A stretch of 64,000 nucleotides of DNA from Ilex aquifolium. Its lineage: Eukaryota; Streptophyta; Magnoliopsida; Aquifoliales; Aquifoliaceae. The notes below the pieces were generated by a model. It made no database searches, was not told the DNA's origin, and saw only the letters and a list, made by a program, of their open reading frames with translations. The DNA lies in the NCBI GenBank assembly GCA_951799425.1, contig OX637397.1, forward strand, positions 6,129,001 to 6,193,000, in the 5' to 3' direction. Each line of letters opens with the position of its first letter. Position 1 is the first letter of the stretch. Positions 19,345 through 30,461 of the stretch are shown piece after piece. The translations under genes were made by a program, and so were the position numbers.

Positions 19345-19899
19345 TGATGGGCCAGGCCCAAAAGGCCCAAAGCCATACTAAAGCCCAGTTACAATTAAAG
19401 GCTTATACTTATGAAGACCCAGACCCAATAGGAATCAAGTTCAAATTAAGTGCACCATGGAGCTACCCCGGTTCAGCTACAGAGATCCAGAGAGCACCGT
19501 TACCTTCTCCACCACCCTGGAAGCAGTCAACTTGGACCGAGTCTTGTGGGGAGCTCCTCAACGGTCACACCCGTTGAGGAAAATCTGCAAGTTCCACCAG
19601 GATAGGCAGATATTTACCACTTAATAGCTCCACTCTGTTGGAGAATGACTATAAAATGTAAGCCCCACCAACACTTGGGGGGCATCACCTTCTACTGAGC
19701 ACAAATCTCCTTTTCCTCTCCAATCTGTAACACTCCGTTCACCGGAATCAATAAACTACCGGCAACTCTCTGCCATTCCAAAGTGGACGTAGGTCGAATT
19801 GACCGAACCACTATAAATCTCATCTCTTTCTACATTAATTGCTACTTAATTCTAAATTACTTGACTAGTGGTGTGCAAGGTCAAAATTGTGCATCATCA
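19345..19899 (+). repeat. 3' LTR of Tat element
   Basis: 555 bp, identical to the 5' LTR except for two substitutions, and followed by the GAACC target duplication at 19900-19904. Confidence 0.96.
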
Positions 19900-19904
19900 G
19901 AACC

Positions 19905-21187
19905 TATGATTGACAATGGGGGATTAGCAATATTGAGAAAATTGGGAGAATTTCCAATTGGAAGGATCTCAATCCATTTAGGTGCATCATTTACAACCAA
20001 TGCTAAATGTGTTCAAGGCTTCTTTCTAGCTAAGCAAAATACTCTCTATTTTCTATACAATTTTCAGGTTAAAAAAATTCAGCATTCAACACTTAAAATT
20101 TAACATTCAATTTTTAATACATGTTCAAGACTCTTTCATTGATCGAATGGCCATAAACGTTTAGACTGAATGAATCAAGGTTTCGGGATTTTGAGAAGAC
20201 AAATTCTTTATATGGATATTTAATTTGTAGGGGGGGGGGAGAGAGAAGAAAAGTTTGAATGGTAAACTCAAAGAAATTAGAGGATCACATCATAAATTTT
20301 ATATCGAAATGTTGGCAAACTAATTTGCAATTGCTCGTTGATCGAATTTAAGTTTAAATCAAATATACAGTCGATATTCTTCTGATGGTGTGAATACAAG
20401 CGTGATTGAGCAGATGATTCGATTGTTTGGTTAGACTTGGGATCTGAGCTACTAGGCTCGTGGATGTTCGATTGAATGCTGGTTGCACAACGAAAGTATA
20501 GTGGTTCACCAGCTCGGGAGCTCGGTTAATCCACTCTTTAATAGAGTCTCTTACTCCTTTCTCTTTATTGATGGTAAATGAAATTCACAGAGTGTTTTTT
20601 GCTACCACTAGGGTTCTCCCCCTCTTAATGGAGGCACTGTACAATATTTATAATTTAATTCATATCTCTTAGGGATCTGTCCCGAGATCTCAGCCTTCAT
20701 TTCATGAGATTTTGCTTAATATTGGGGAGAGGATTCTTGGTCAGTTGAGAGTTTGGAGCCTTGATTATAGTGTTCCCTTGATTTGGGGGATCCTACTGGT
20801 TGCCAGCCGTCTCCTTCATGTTTCCTACTCTGCTTCATTTGTGGCGAGCTCAAGGCCAGGACAACCGAGCTCTGGATGTCTCACCTGACCTTCGTATCAG
20901 ACCTCATTTCCTGAGCTCATACTTAATGAAAATTCCTACTAGGTATCATCATCTTATATCTTGTTCATATGTTCCTTTCTTATTATGAATTGTCTTTCCC
21001 TTCGTTTTCACTTTGTAAAATTTCTTCTCATCCATAGCTGGTATTTATCAGGATCATCAAAAGCAGTGATGATTGGGCACCAATCAAAGTTGGTTTCAAC
21101 TATCATCGTATTACAATGACCTAATTCCAAAAAGCTAACTAGTTGTTTTTAAGTTAACAACGACGTTTATGATACTTTTTAAGTATG
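19905..21187. other. 3' end of duplication unit A, non-coding
   Basis: No gene recognised. 19905-20334 aligns with 25816-26580 of unit B (minus B's MITE). About 20335-20960 has no counterpart in B: an inserted sequence of roughly 620 bp with no clear terminal repeats, possibly a fragment of a larger element. 20960-21187 aligns again with two blocks of B (26588 onward and 27190-27310). Confidence 0.6.
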
Positions 21188-21381
21188 TACAAATATTAAT
21201 AAATGAAAGAAAGAAATAAGAAGAAAATCATGCCACTGATCATGGTTGTCAACTCATTTGGTAAAATTATTTTCTGATAAATATTTTGATATGCGTGGTT
21301 GAAAATTTTAGTTTTGCGAAGGTTGATAATATTTATGTAGATTGAGAAGCCAAAAGAAGTGCCGGAAGGGCAAGCCATGAC

Positions 21382-21680
21382 TAGGGCTGATAATTGGGCC
21401 AAACTACTCGATTTTGGCTCGAATAAGATTCGACTCAAGTTCAGTTCGTGTTCTAAATAAGTCGACTTTGAACAATTTGTTAAACTTATTTAGAAAACGT
21501 GCCTAAAATGTTTGACTCAAACTTGCAAAACTCTGCTCGTTTATATGTAAATTAGTAGGGTTTGACTTGTTTTGGGCTCAGCTCCGACTCGATTCATTTT
21601 CTAAACGAACAGAACTTGAACAATTTTTTAAACATAGACTCGGTTGGAGATCAGAAAACTCGGCTCGATTATCAGCTCTA
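21382..21680. mobile_element. hAT-type MITE, 299 bp
   Basis: Terminal inverted repeats TAGGGCTGATAAT and ATTATCAGCTCTA (one mismatch), with 8 bp flanks GCCATGAC / ACCATGAC (one mismatch). No coding capacity. The interior CTCGATT/AACTTGAACAATTT text is also seen at about 38030-38190. Confidence 0.85.
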
Positions 21681-22202
21681 ACCATGACCCCTCTTTTTCT
21701 TTTCTTTTTTACCATACATTTGCATAAAAATATATCAGTTTTCACAATATTAAAAGTGCAAATTAACAACTCCAAAGTTTATTCAAATGATAACAGAGAC
21801 AACCTGTAAACTTAGACGTCCTGAATTCGAATCCTGGTATGCGAGATTTATCTTTTAAGTTAGGATATGAGGAATTTATCCCTCATGAATATCTTAGTTC
21901 TGGTATAAATAGTCTGTCTTTGACCGGACCGGAGAAGTGATTAGTCGATGTGCGCATAAGTTGGCCCCGACACCCCAACCGTTGAAACAAAAAAAAAGAA
22001 GAGCAAATTAACAGGGAAGAAAGGAGCTCAATGCACAGAACATGGTACTACTAGATCATAAAACAAAATCAACTCGTGATTCAAAACCATCATTCCCTAA
22101 TACAAGTAGTAGACTGGAGCTCATGCCTTTCGGCTTTTTTATTCTCTGCAAATACAACATTGTACTTCATAGATAGCAATGTTAAATTTTACATTAAAAC
22201 CA

Positions 22203-24450
22203 TCAACCCTTGGGTGATCCAGACCCCAGCGGCCCAAACACTGTCAACTCATCTCTATTGTACTTCAAATTTCTAGCATCTTCCCTCGAAATGTCATATG
22301 AGTTTGCTAGCACTTCCTCCGGCATAGCTCGGAGAGCAGAGAGTCGTCCGGCGAGAGGGTTACTCATCGCATTATCATTGGTCTTGAAGGACACCCATTC
22401 AAGGCCATCGTTGCCAGCCTTCTTCAACACTGCATAGTTTTGTGGAACGACTATAAGTTGTCCCTCTCGGACCTCACCATCGAAAACGGATCTTCCTGAG
22501 TCCCCGACTACTTGAAGACGACCACTCCCTCTGGTTACGTACATTGCAGAATGTGCATTTATGTTCCAGTGAGGTGCCAGCATAGCATTCTACAATCAAC
22601 ACATGAACACAATAGCTTTGTTAGCAATAATAACATATCATATAAACAAATTTGTCAATTTCAATGGAGCATGTAATGGTCTCTCTCTCTCTCAACAAAC
22701 ACGAGATTCGGCCAAATTTTTGGACTTATGTTGGTCAATGGATCGGATTCGGATCGAATCTTAATCGATCCGAAATTCAATCTGATTATCCGACGTATAT
22801 GAAATTCATAATTTAAATTTGAATCTGTTAATAATCGGACATTCTATTTGATAATATGATCCAAACGGAATAACTTGAATTTTTATAAAATTACCTCAAA
22901 TTATAAAAAAAATCACCAAATTATTGCACAATTTCAATTTAATTTCATCATCTATCCACCTAATTCAACAACAAAAAGTGAAAAGGAGGGGGGGGGGGGG
23001 GGGGGAGGGGGGTCATGTATGTATATATACATATATATTTAATTTAATCTGATCGGATTCTTACTGTATTGGATTAATATATATCCAAATCTGTTTAACA
23101 AAAATTAAATAGATTCGGGTTAGTTCGGATCAGGTTAATAGATTAAAATTTTAATCTACATCCAAATAAATAGATTCGGATTCGGATTCAGATTCGGATT
23201 AAAATTCAATTTATTGACAAACTTATGATTCTTATGTAAATCTTGATGTGTCAAACCACCATACATATGAAGTTAGCTGAGGGATTAAAACTCAAGATTT
23301 TGAGTTTGAGGTATTAATCACTGAAGTCTTACCATTTGAACTAACGTGGGGGAGTAATATGATTGGTTTTGTTTTACCGTTGCTTACCTTATAGAGGACC
23401 CCTCTCTGAGCACTTAATCGGAGCAAGCTGAGGACGGGAAGCTTGTCACTGTTGACGCTGCTAAGACGTCCTCCACGTGGATTGTACACATCAGCACGTC
23501 TTGGGCTGCCCAAGTTGTATCTAAGCTTCAATGTGCATGTAATTTCCTCTAACCCATTGGGACTTGGACTTCCCCTCCCACGTTGTCTTTCTTCTTCTTC
23601 TTCTCTGTCGAATTCTGGGATTGTGACATGGAACCTGTCGGCTCGGACAATTCTGCCTCTCTGGTCATCTTGTCCCTGTAATTTCCTAGCGGTCTCAGAA
23701 TCAACATTGAAAATGTCAGCTAGAAGTTCCTGATCGAAGCCATTGAATACGCTTTTGAATTCTTGTTCTTTTTGCCCTTGGCCACGACCCTCTTGTTCTG
23801 GGTTTTTACCACCCTTCTCTTGCTCTCGCTTTCCCTGACCTCCAGGGCGTTCTTGTTGTCCTCTTTGTGAGTTCCCAGCAAGGAAGAATTTCTGAGTGCA
23901 TAATATCAAAAAATCAACCAGTTATAACATTCTCATGATGTGTGTAACTTAATTCTAGACTTCAACTATTATCAAAATTATATATATCTTATATTGCGAT
24001 TAAGGGTGTTGTCCGGGCACACTTTCAGCTGACCATCTAGATCGGGACTAGAGAATTTATGAGGAAATATATGCAATGCAACTAATTCTAGCTTGCATGG
24101 CCCAAAACCTCTTGGATTGGATCTTACCCTGAAGTTCTCATCTAGCTGGTTAGCTTCGTTTCCGGTGTCGATGACTGCCACGAAAATAAGAGTCTGCTCT
24201 CCGTCGTTGTAAGCCCAATGAGTTAAACCTGCCGGCAAAGCGAGGATATCACCCTCTTGAATTCTTCGAACCTTCTGATGCCGATCTGTAGACCTCTGCT
24301 TTCTATCATCACTACTTGACTGTGATCTTGTTTCATACGTCTCAGCACAACCCGGAAGAACAGTTCCCTGAATACCCCTACCTGCATTAATCAACAACAA
24401 TTTCAATCAAATTCACAATCTTATCTCACTAGCAAATTTTGTGTATGTGT

Positions 24451-24495
<45 letters not shown>

Positions 24496-24844
24496 GGCCT
24501 TGGACGACATAAACGAGCTTAGGAGCACTGTTGTAAGCAGGCAACAATAGGCCCCTAGCCTGGATGACATGGCGAACAGCTTTCAGTCCGGCACACCCGA
24601 ATTCCTCATCGTTTCTGTCCCAGAACTCGGTGGTGCCGGCCTCGGACTCATACCGGCGGTTGGGTTCTTGGGCATTAAGCCTCTGAATACGGCACTCATC
24701 ATAACCACTTCTTGCGCGTTGCGGGTGTCGCTGCTGCAGTTGCTGCAGGCCTTGCCATTCTTGTTGATGCTCTATCTGAGCAAAAACTCCATGAAAGAGA
24801 AAAAGAAAGCAAAGTCCAAGGGAGAGAAAATTTGCAGAATCCAT
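22203..24844 (-). CDS. 11S globulin (legumin-type seed storage protein), copy B, 496 aa
   Basis: Exons, minus strand: 24844-24499, 24381-24128, 23891-23388, 22589-22203. Same architecture as copy A: 22-residue signal peptide, two cupin domains, C51/C84 and C127 cysteines, and processing site N312-G313. It is 23 residues longer than A, all in the Gln/Gly/Glu/Lys-rich variable loop at the start of exon 3. Elsewhere the proteins differ at scattered sites (for example about ten in the last 125 residues), so both look under coding constraint. Intron 1 again begins GC (CAAG|GCCAG). Intron 3 is longer (798 versus 455 bp) and holds an 18-G run and repetitive ATTCGGATTCGGATT text. Frame intact, so probably functional. 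Confidence 0.95.
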
Positions 24845-24910
24845 TGTGGAATTCAGCAACAGAGAGAGAGGTACTTGCTGTGATGTGAAGCGGCTATTAG
24901 ACTGGGTTGG

Positions 24911-25103
24911 TATATATAGGAATGTAAGGAAGGTTAGGGTTTGACACGTAGAGATGTTGGTGAGAAGCTTTGTCTTCTCTCTCTGCATGTCTTACTGGTG
25001 CATGGATCATAAATGCTGTTTCACTTACACCTTGAAGCTAAGGTTAAAGTATGTGGCAGTGATCTGATAAAAAAGTTCAATTCTTCATGTTGGTATTTGC
25101 ATG
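24911..25103 (-). promoter_or_regulatory. Promoter of 11S copy B: TATA, ABRE-like, three RY motifs
   Basis: TATATATA at 24911-24918, ACGTGTC (minus) at 24943-24949, and CATGCA (minus) at 24984-24989, 24999-25004 and 25098-25103. Spacing and order match copy A, so the seed-specific control region was duplicated with the gene. Confidence 0.75.
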
Positions 25104-25928
25104 CTTGTTTGATGTATATGTGAGGTGTTAAGGAGTGGATCCACATGATCTCTCTCTCTCAAAAAATCTTCATCTTTTTTCAATTTCTTCTTTGCTTTTT
25201 TGTTTTTTTTTTGCTATGGAATATGTATCTAACTTATGTTGGAGGATCAATAATCAAAATTTTGTTTCGTTTCGGTCACATAGGAAACAGAAATGTGTCA
25301 AGTCTTTTGACGAGTTTTGAAAACACAAAAAAAAAATTAAGAATTATTTTTTCAAAATATTTGTCAAAATATCTTAAAAACATTCTAAGATGAGTGTACA
25401 AATGCATTGACATATTACAAAACATTTTGAAATATTATGATATATCTCGAAATATTAAAATTTTAATTTCATCACTGATTCGTTTTGTTCTCTATGGAAA
25501 CGAAAACTTTTCAGACATTTCGACATTTTCAAAATAAAATTTTGATCCTTAGGGAGGACACGTATGTGATAAGATTACAAACCATAAGCGGGTCTCACTT
25601 TAATTTAAAATCATCACAGGCGAGAAACTGTTTTTGGCCAAAATAATATTCTAAATATTTTTTGTTGTAAGTAAATGATTTTCATTAGGAGTGGTTAGGT
25701 AGCTTGTGTGAAGTTCAAATTTAGGTTTAGTTATCCAAAAAAATCCGTGAAAGTTAATTTTTCCTAATTTTAATCACTCACTAATTTCAATTCCAACCAC
25801 TTTGTATGTGGAACCTATGATTGACGTGGGGGGATTAGCAATATGGAGAAAATTGGGAGAATTTCAAATTGGAAGGATTTCAATCCATTAAGGTGCATCA
25901 TCTACCATGAATGTTGACTGTGTTCAAG

Positions 25929-26257
25929 CTAGGCCTCTCGACCGTGTCGGGTGAGACAGGTTCATGTTGAGTTTTAGTGAGTTAGTATCAAAAAGTACTT
26001 TATCTATACCCGATTCATTTATTATTCTGTGTCTAACGAATCATGTCATATCGAATTCGTGCATATGAATCATATATAATTGATATATACATGAGTCGTG
26101 TCGTGTATTTTTTTTGATTGGCTTCACACATACTCGATTCGTTTATTAATCGTATTGTGTCGGGTGCACTGGTTTACAAAACGGGTAGCTTAAGAAATAT
26201 TCAAATCCTCTAATTTCGTTTCGTGTTAATGAATCGTATTATATTTTAACACCCCTA
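25929..26257. mobile_element. hAT-like MITE in unit B, 329 bp
   Basis: Begins CTAGGCCTCTC and ends ACACCCCTA, flanked by GTTCAAG on both sides (25922-25928 and 26258-26264). Unit A has the uninterrupted GTGTTCAAGGC at about 20018-20028. The interior has CGTGTCG/CGTGTCGTG text like the elements at 41678 and 42047. TIRs are short. Confidence 0.75.
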
Positions 26258-27367
26258 GTTCAAGGCATCTGTCTAGCTAAGCAAAATAATCTCTCTTTGA
26301 TGTACAGTCTTAGGTTAAAAAATTCAATATTCAACATTTAAAATTCAACATTCAATTTTTAGTACATGTTCAAGACTTCTTTCGTTGATCGAATGGCTAT
26401 AATCGTCTTGACTGATTATCAGGACGTTCTTACAATATCAAGAATGAATCGAGGATTTTGAGAAGACAAATTCTTTATATGGATATTTAATTTGTGGGGT
26501 TTGAATGGTAAACTCAAATAAATTAGAGGATCACATCATAAATTTTATATAGAGATGTTGGCAAACTAGTTTGCAATTGTTTGTTCCTATGTTCCTTTCT
26601 TATTAAGAATAACTGTCTTTCCATTCGTTTTCACTCTGTAAAATTTCTTCTAGTATCGATAATATAAAATAGGGCGGATTTCAATAAACTCATCCGACAG
26701 TCTAAAATAGACTCATCCAACGGCCACCAAAATTCCTCTCAAAATCATACACATTGCACCGTGTCTTTAGACACGGGTTATCCCTATTTTTTATTTATAG
26801 ATAAGGTTAAGTTTTTTAAGCTATATAATGCATGGAAATTTTTGGCACTCATATAGGAAATTATGTGATGCATCAAATATAATTACTGATCAGGTGAGGG
26901 CTATGGAATCGATTAAATACTCACACATACAACGAAAGACTATTTGATGTGGGATAGCCCCAGCCCCTACCCCACGTCGGCCCTAAAGCCTCACCTGACC
27001 TTTGGTCAGGCCCAACGATGTGGACAACCAAGCCCAAAGGCAACACATGCTTTTTTTGATCAATGGGACTCACAAACTACTCACACTAAGCAATTGCTAA
27101 CCAGGTGAGGGTTGTGGAATCGATTAAAATACTCACACACGCACCCAAAGGCTATCCAATGTGGAATATCCCCCATAAAAAACAATGATAATTTGGTACC
27201 AATTAGAACGGATTTCAACAATGGTATCCCTGAATTACAATGACTTAATTCCGAAAAGCTACCTACCTGTTTTTAGCTAACAATGATATTTAGGACACTT
27301 TTTAAGCATGTTTTTATTTTTATCTCGTTATGAAGGATATTTTCACAAGAATATATTTTTATGTGGT

Positions 27368-27798
27368 CCTTTAAACAGACAATATCCAAATTATTAACGA
27401 TTTTTTAATCATAAACTTGTTACGTGATACTTAAATATGAGTAAAAAATAATTTGGATAACTCTTGACCAAAATTTGGGTATCTTTTGACAAAAAAATCT
27501 GTAATATGAGTAACTCTTAACTAAAATTTGGATAGTTCATAATCAAAAATGTGTAATTTGGATAGTTATTTGACCAAAATTTAGGTATTGTCAAGAGTTA
27601 TTCATATTATTTTTTTCTCTATATTTAGGTGCTACGTGACAAGTTTATCAAAAATTATTAGTAATCTGAACGTTATCTACTTAAAAGACTAAATATAAAT
27701 ATATTCAATATTTTAGGAATTAAAATGACACAATTAAAATATTAGGGATCAAAATAAGATAAATCTCATACTTTGTGGAACTCTGCAATTAATCCTAA
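27368..27798. mobile_element. Foldback/MITE-like repeat
   Basis: 27368-27475 (GACAATATCCAAATTATTAACG...TAACTCTTGACC) is repeated inverted at about 27590-27695, giving roughly 110-bp imperfect arms around AT-rich text. Bases 60-290 of the window resemble the right half. It is directly followed by the next long-TIR element. Confidence 0.6.
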
Positions 27799-28675
27799 GG
27801 GTAAAATGCAAAAAAAAAAAAAAAAAAATCATATACTAAGTCTCGATCTCACTTTACTCTCTCTACTTTTACGGGTTTCACTTAATCCCCTCCAATTTGT
27901 AAACAAACTGCAAATGTTGACAGAGGTAAAAGTTTGTACAAAAAAGACTAAACTACCCTTGATTGAAATCAAATTTTATTTGTGATGTCATTATTGTAAA
28001 ACCCTTATCTTTAAAAAACAACACCTGCAACTAACAAATGACTTGATCAGACTTATTTTTCCATGAGGATCTTATTGGTGTGACTAGATTTAAGTTTTAT
28101 ATTGTTGTGTGCTCAAATTTGTGTTTGAAGTTTAAAGTGATAATTGAATTTTCAAATGGGTTACATAGCAAATGACAATTTCTTCCTCAATTGAGGCTTG
28201 GTGTGTGTTATAGGGTTGTAGTACAGTGTATTTGAGTGCTTAGAAGCCATGACTGAAGTGTGTGTAGTGAAAAAACCCACTAGGGTTTGGAAATTTGAAT
28301 ATCAAAACTTTGAAAAAACTTGTTAAAGCTTCAAAGGGGGGTTGGGTCTAACTAATTTGGGGTCAAGAAGTTTAAAAATAACCTTAGATTTGATAAAACA
28401 AGTCGTTTGATGGATCAAAAATGAATTTGTAGGTTTAGAGAGAGAGGGGAAGATGAGGAGTAAAATTGATAATTTAATTTTTTAATTTAAGAAAAAATTA
28501 TTTATTTTATAACACGCACTTAATTAGTGCGTGAAATTAACGCGTCGTTACGATAAATTAATTCTGTTAGAATTACAATTTATTGATAAATAGAGGGGAT
28601 TAAGTAAAACCCGTAAAAATAGAGGAGTAAAATGAGCTCGACGCTTATTACAGGAGTATTTTTTGCATTTTACCC
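27799..28675. mobile_element. Long-TIR element (MULE-like), copy 2, abutting the AKR promoter
   Basis: Begins GGGTAAAATGCAAAAAA and ends ...TTTTTTGCATTTTACCC. The inverted arms are about 110 bp and share CTATTTTTACGGGTTT and AATCCCCTC blocks with the element at 8291-9160. The interior is in the opposite orientation to copy 1 (compare GCCATGACTGAAGTGTGTG here with its complement there). No coding capacity and no clean target duplication. Confidence 0.75.
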
Positions 28676-28793
28676 TTTAAATAACAATAAAGTCTATTTG
28701 CGGACACTTATATAACACGTAAACACTTTGAACCCACTCCGAGTCTAGTCTCAGTTTCGCTGAGACCTCTTCTGGTACAGATAAGGCAAAGCC

Positions 28794-30430
28794 ATGTCTT
28801 CGTCGTCGACCTCCTCCATTGTTCCCGCCTTCCTCTGCAACAACAACAACACTCGCTGTATCTCTCGCCGTAGCTTCACGCGCCATCTATCGTCGCCGAA
28901 TTTCAAGAGGAATTGTTCATCGTCCTCCCATTCCAAGAAGACCACCACCGCCATCAGTGTGAAACAGGGGCAGAAAAGCGCGTTGCAGTACAAGAAACTG
29001 GGATACTCCGACCTCGAAATCAGTGAAATCACTCTAGGCACCGTGAGTACTGTCAAACCAAATCAAATAAAGCTTTTGTCCCTGATGATTGTGTGTAGAT
29101 GGATTCTCTTTCTTCATTCTCACTAGCATTTTCTGTTAAATTACATAGAATTGTGTCTTAATCTCGCTAATGCCTTTCGTTTAATTGATTTAACTTGTGT
29201 TTTGAATTGAATTTCTGGTTTTTTGACACACCCCCTCTGAGTGTTTACTCGCCATATAGAGCACTGGGATGCATGCTTAGATGTGATAGTATATACGGAC
29301 CTCAATTTATACGAAAACTCTGAATTAATTTTATTTTGTTAAACAATTTTATAACTAAATCTTATACCCGTAAATTATTGCTCAAATGTGCTATGATGAT
29401 TTTTTTTGTACTTGAACTAGCAGGCGCCACCCGATGTACGGAATTTATGAAAATTATCTATTAACGAGCTAAAATAATTTTTATTAAATGTGAAAAAGTG
29501 TACAAAGTTGTGTGAAAATTTAAATTTGAAATAGTTTAAATAAGCTAAATAAAATAATTTGATTGGATGGAGCTAATTAAATATTTCAAAAATCTAGAAA
29601 TTAAGCATTTGAGGAGGGAATGTTTCTCAAGCTCCCTCACCAAAAAATGATTGTTTTATATATATAGAAGATAGATAAGAAGTGAGATGAAATTCTGGGA
29701 GTCTAGGTTTTAAACCAAGATAATGCTTATGCAATCTTTTCTCTATGGAAAAGCATAATCTAACATGAATGACTACAAGTAAAGAATGTTTTACTATGAG
29801 AAGAAAATCAATGAGCATTGCATTTGGTTAGCGTAAGAAGATCGGAAATTGTTTGGAAGTACTATATCACATGACATAGTAAAAAGGCGGTAATTAACTG
29901 CCATTAATACTGAATGTTGAGAGGAGTGGACTTTATAATATCAACGTGGCATAGCATTGAAATTAATGATGCAAAATCATTTTGAAAATTGAATGGTGGG
30001 GCAGAGACTAGGTGGGTTATGGCTAGTGGATTTCTGATAACTTGAAGACCCAAGATGTTTTCATTTTTCTTCTTTTTTTATTTTTCTCTCACATGGTAGG
30101 GGGTTGGGTTCTTTTTGCTTAATTGTATTTTTTCCCCACCATGTAATGTAAGCATGTTCCTCTGGATAATGATTTTTTGAAAGTTTTCAGTTTTCATACA
30201 ATTTAAGTTGAATCATTTTTCCTTACAGTTGAGTTTGAATGATTTTGACGATGAATTGTCTTCTCTACTATTCCAGATGACATTTGGGGAGCAGAACACA
30301 GAACAAGAGGCACATCAACAGCTTAGTTATGCATTTGAGCGAGGAATCAATATCATAGACACTGCAGAGATGGTAAACTCCAGACTCCAGAGTTCTAGTT
30401 ATTTCTCTTCAGCAAGGTTTCAACTTTTGA

Positions 30431-30461
<31 letters not shown>

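Larger units (their letters stand above)
9217..19899 (+). mobile_element. Full-length Ty3/gypsy LTR retrotransposon, Tat lineage, 10.7 kb
   Basis: Two 555 bp LTRs beginning TGATGGGCC and ending CATCATCA are flanked by a perfect GAACC target duplication (9212-9216 and 19900-19904). A primer-binding site follows the 5' LTR and a purine tract precedes the 3' LTR. One open gag-pol frame has the order Gag, protease, RT, RNase H, second RNase H, integrase; the dual RNase H is diagnostic of the Tat (Ogre/Retand-like) lineage. An antisense, intron-containing gene sits between pol and the 3' LTR. The LTRs differ at only two positions (9294-9298 region T/A; 9694 region G/A), so the insertion is recent. 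The pre-insertion site is preserved in unit B at 25811-25815. Confidence 0.96.
4218..21187. repeat. Tandem segmental duplication, unit A
   Basis: The unit begins at or just after the GSTU stop and ends where the sequence resets to the same 3'-flank text (about 21185; both contain AAAATCATGCC..TGATCATGGTTG). Collinear landmarks shared with unit B: the GACCGTTGAAACAAAAAA tract, the whole 11S gene and about 900 bp upstream, the GGAACCTATGATTGAC block, the GATCGAATGGC block and the CTTTTTAAG end. Unit A is about 17 kb because of three insertions not present in B: 8291-9160, 9217-19899 and about 20335-20960. Confidence 0.85.
21188..27310. repeat. Tandem segmental duplication, unit B
   Basis: The 6.1 kb second unit is collinear with unit A from the GSTU 3' flank to the CTTTTTAAG end. 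It contains 11S copy B. It has its own insertions relative to A: MITEs at 21382-21680 and 25929-26257, and about 530 bp at about 26655-27187 that includes a short direct repeat. Confidence 0.85.

Noticed and set aside
20226..20236. Short G run as quadruplex or origin signal
   Set aside because: A single short homopolymer without repeated G tracts.
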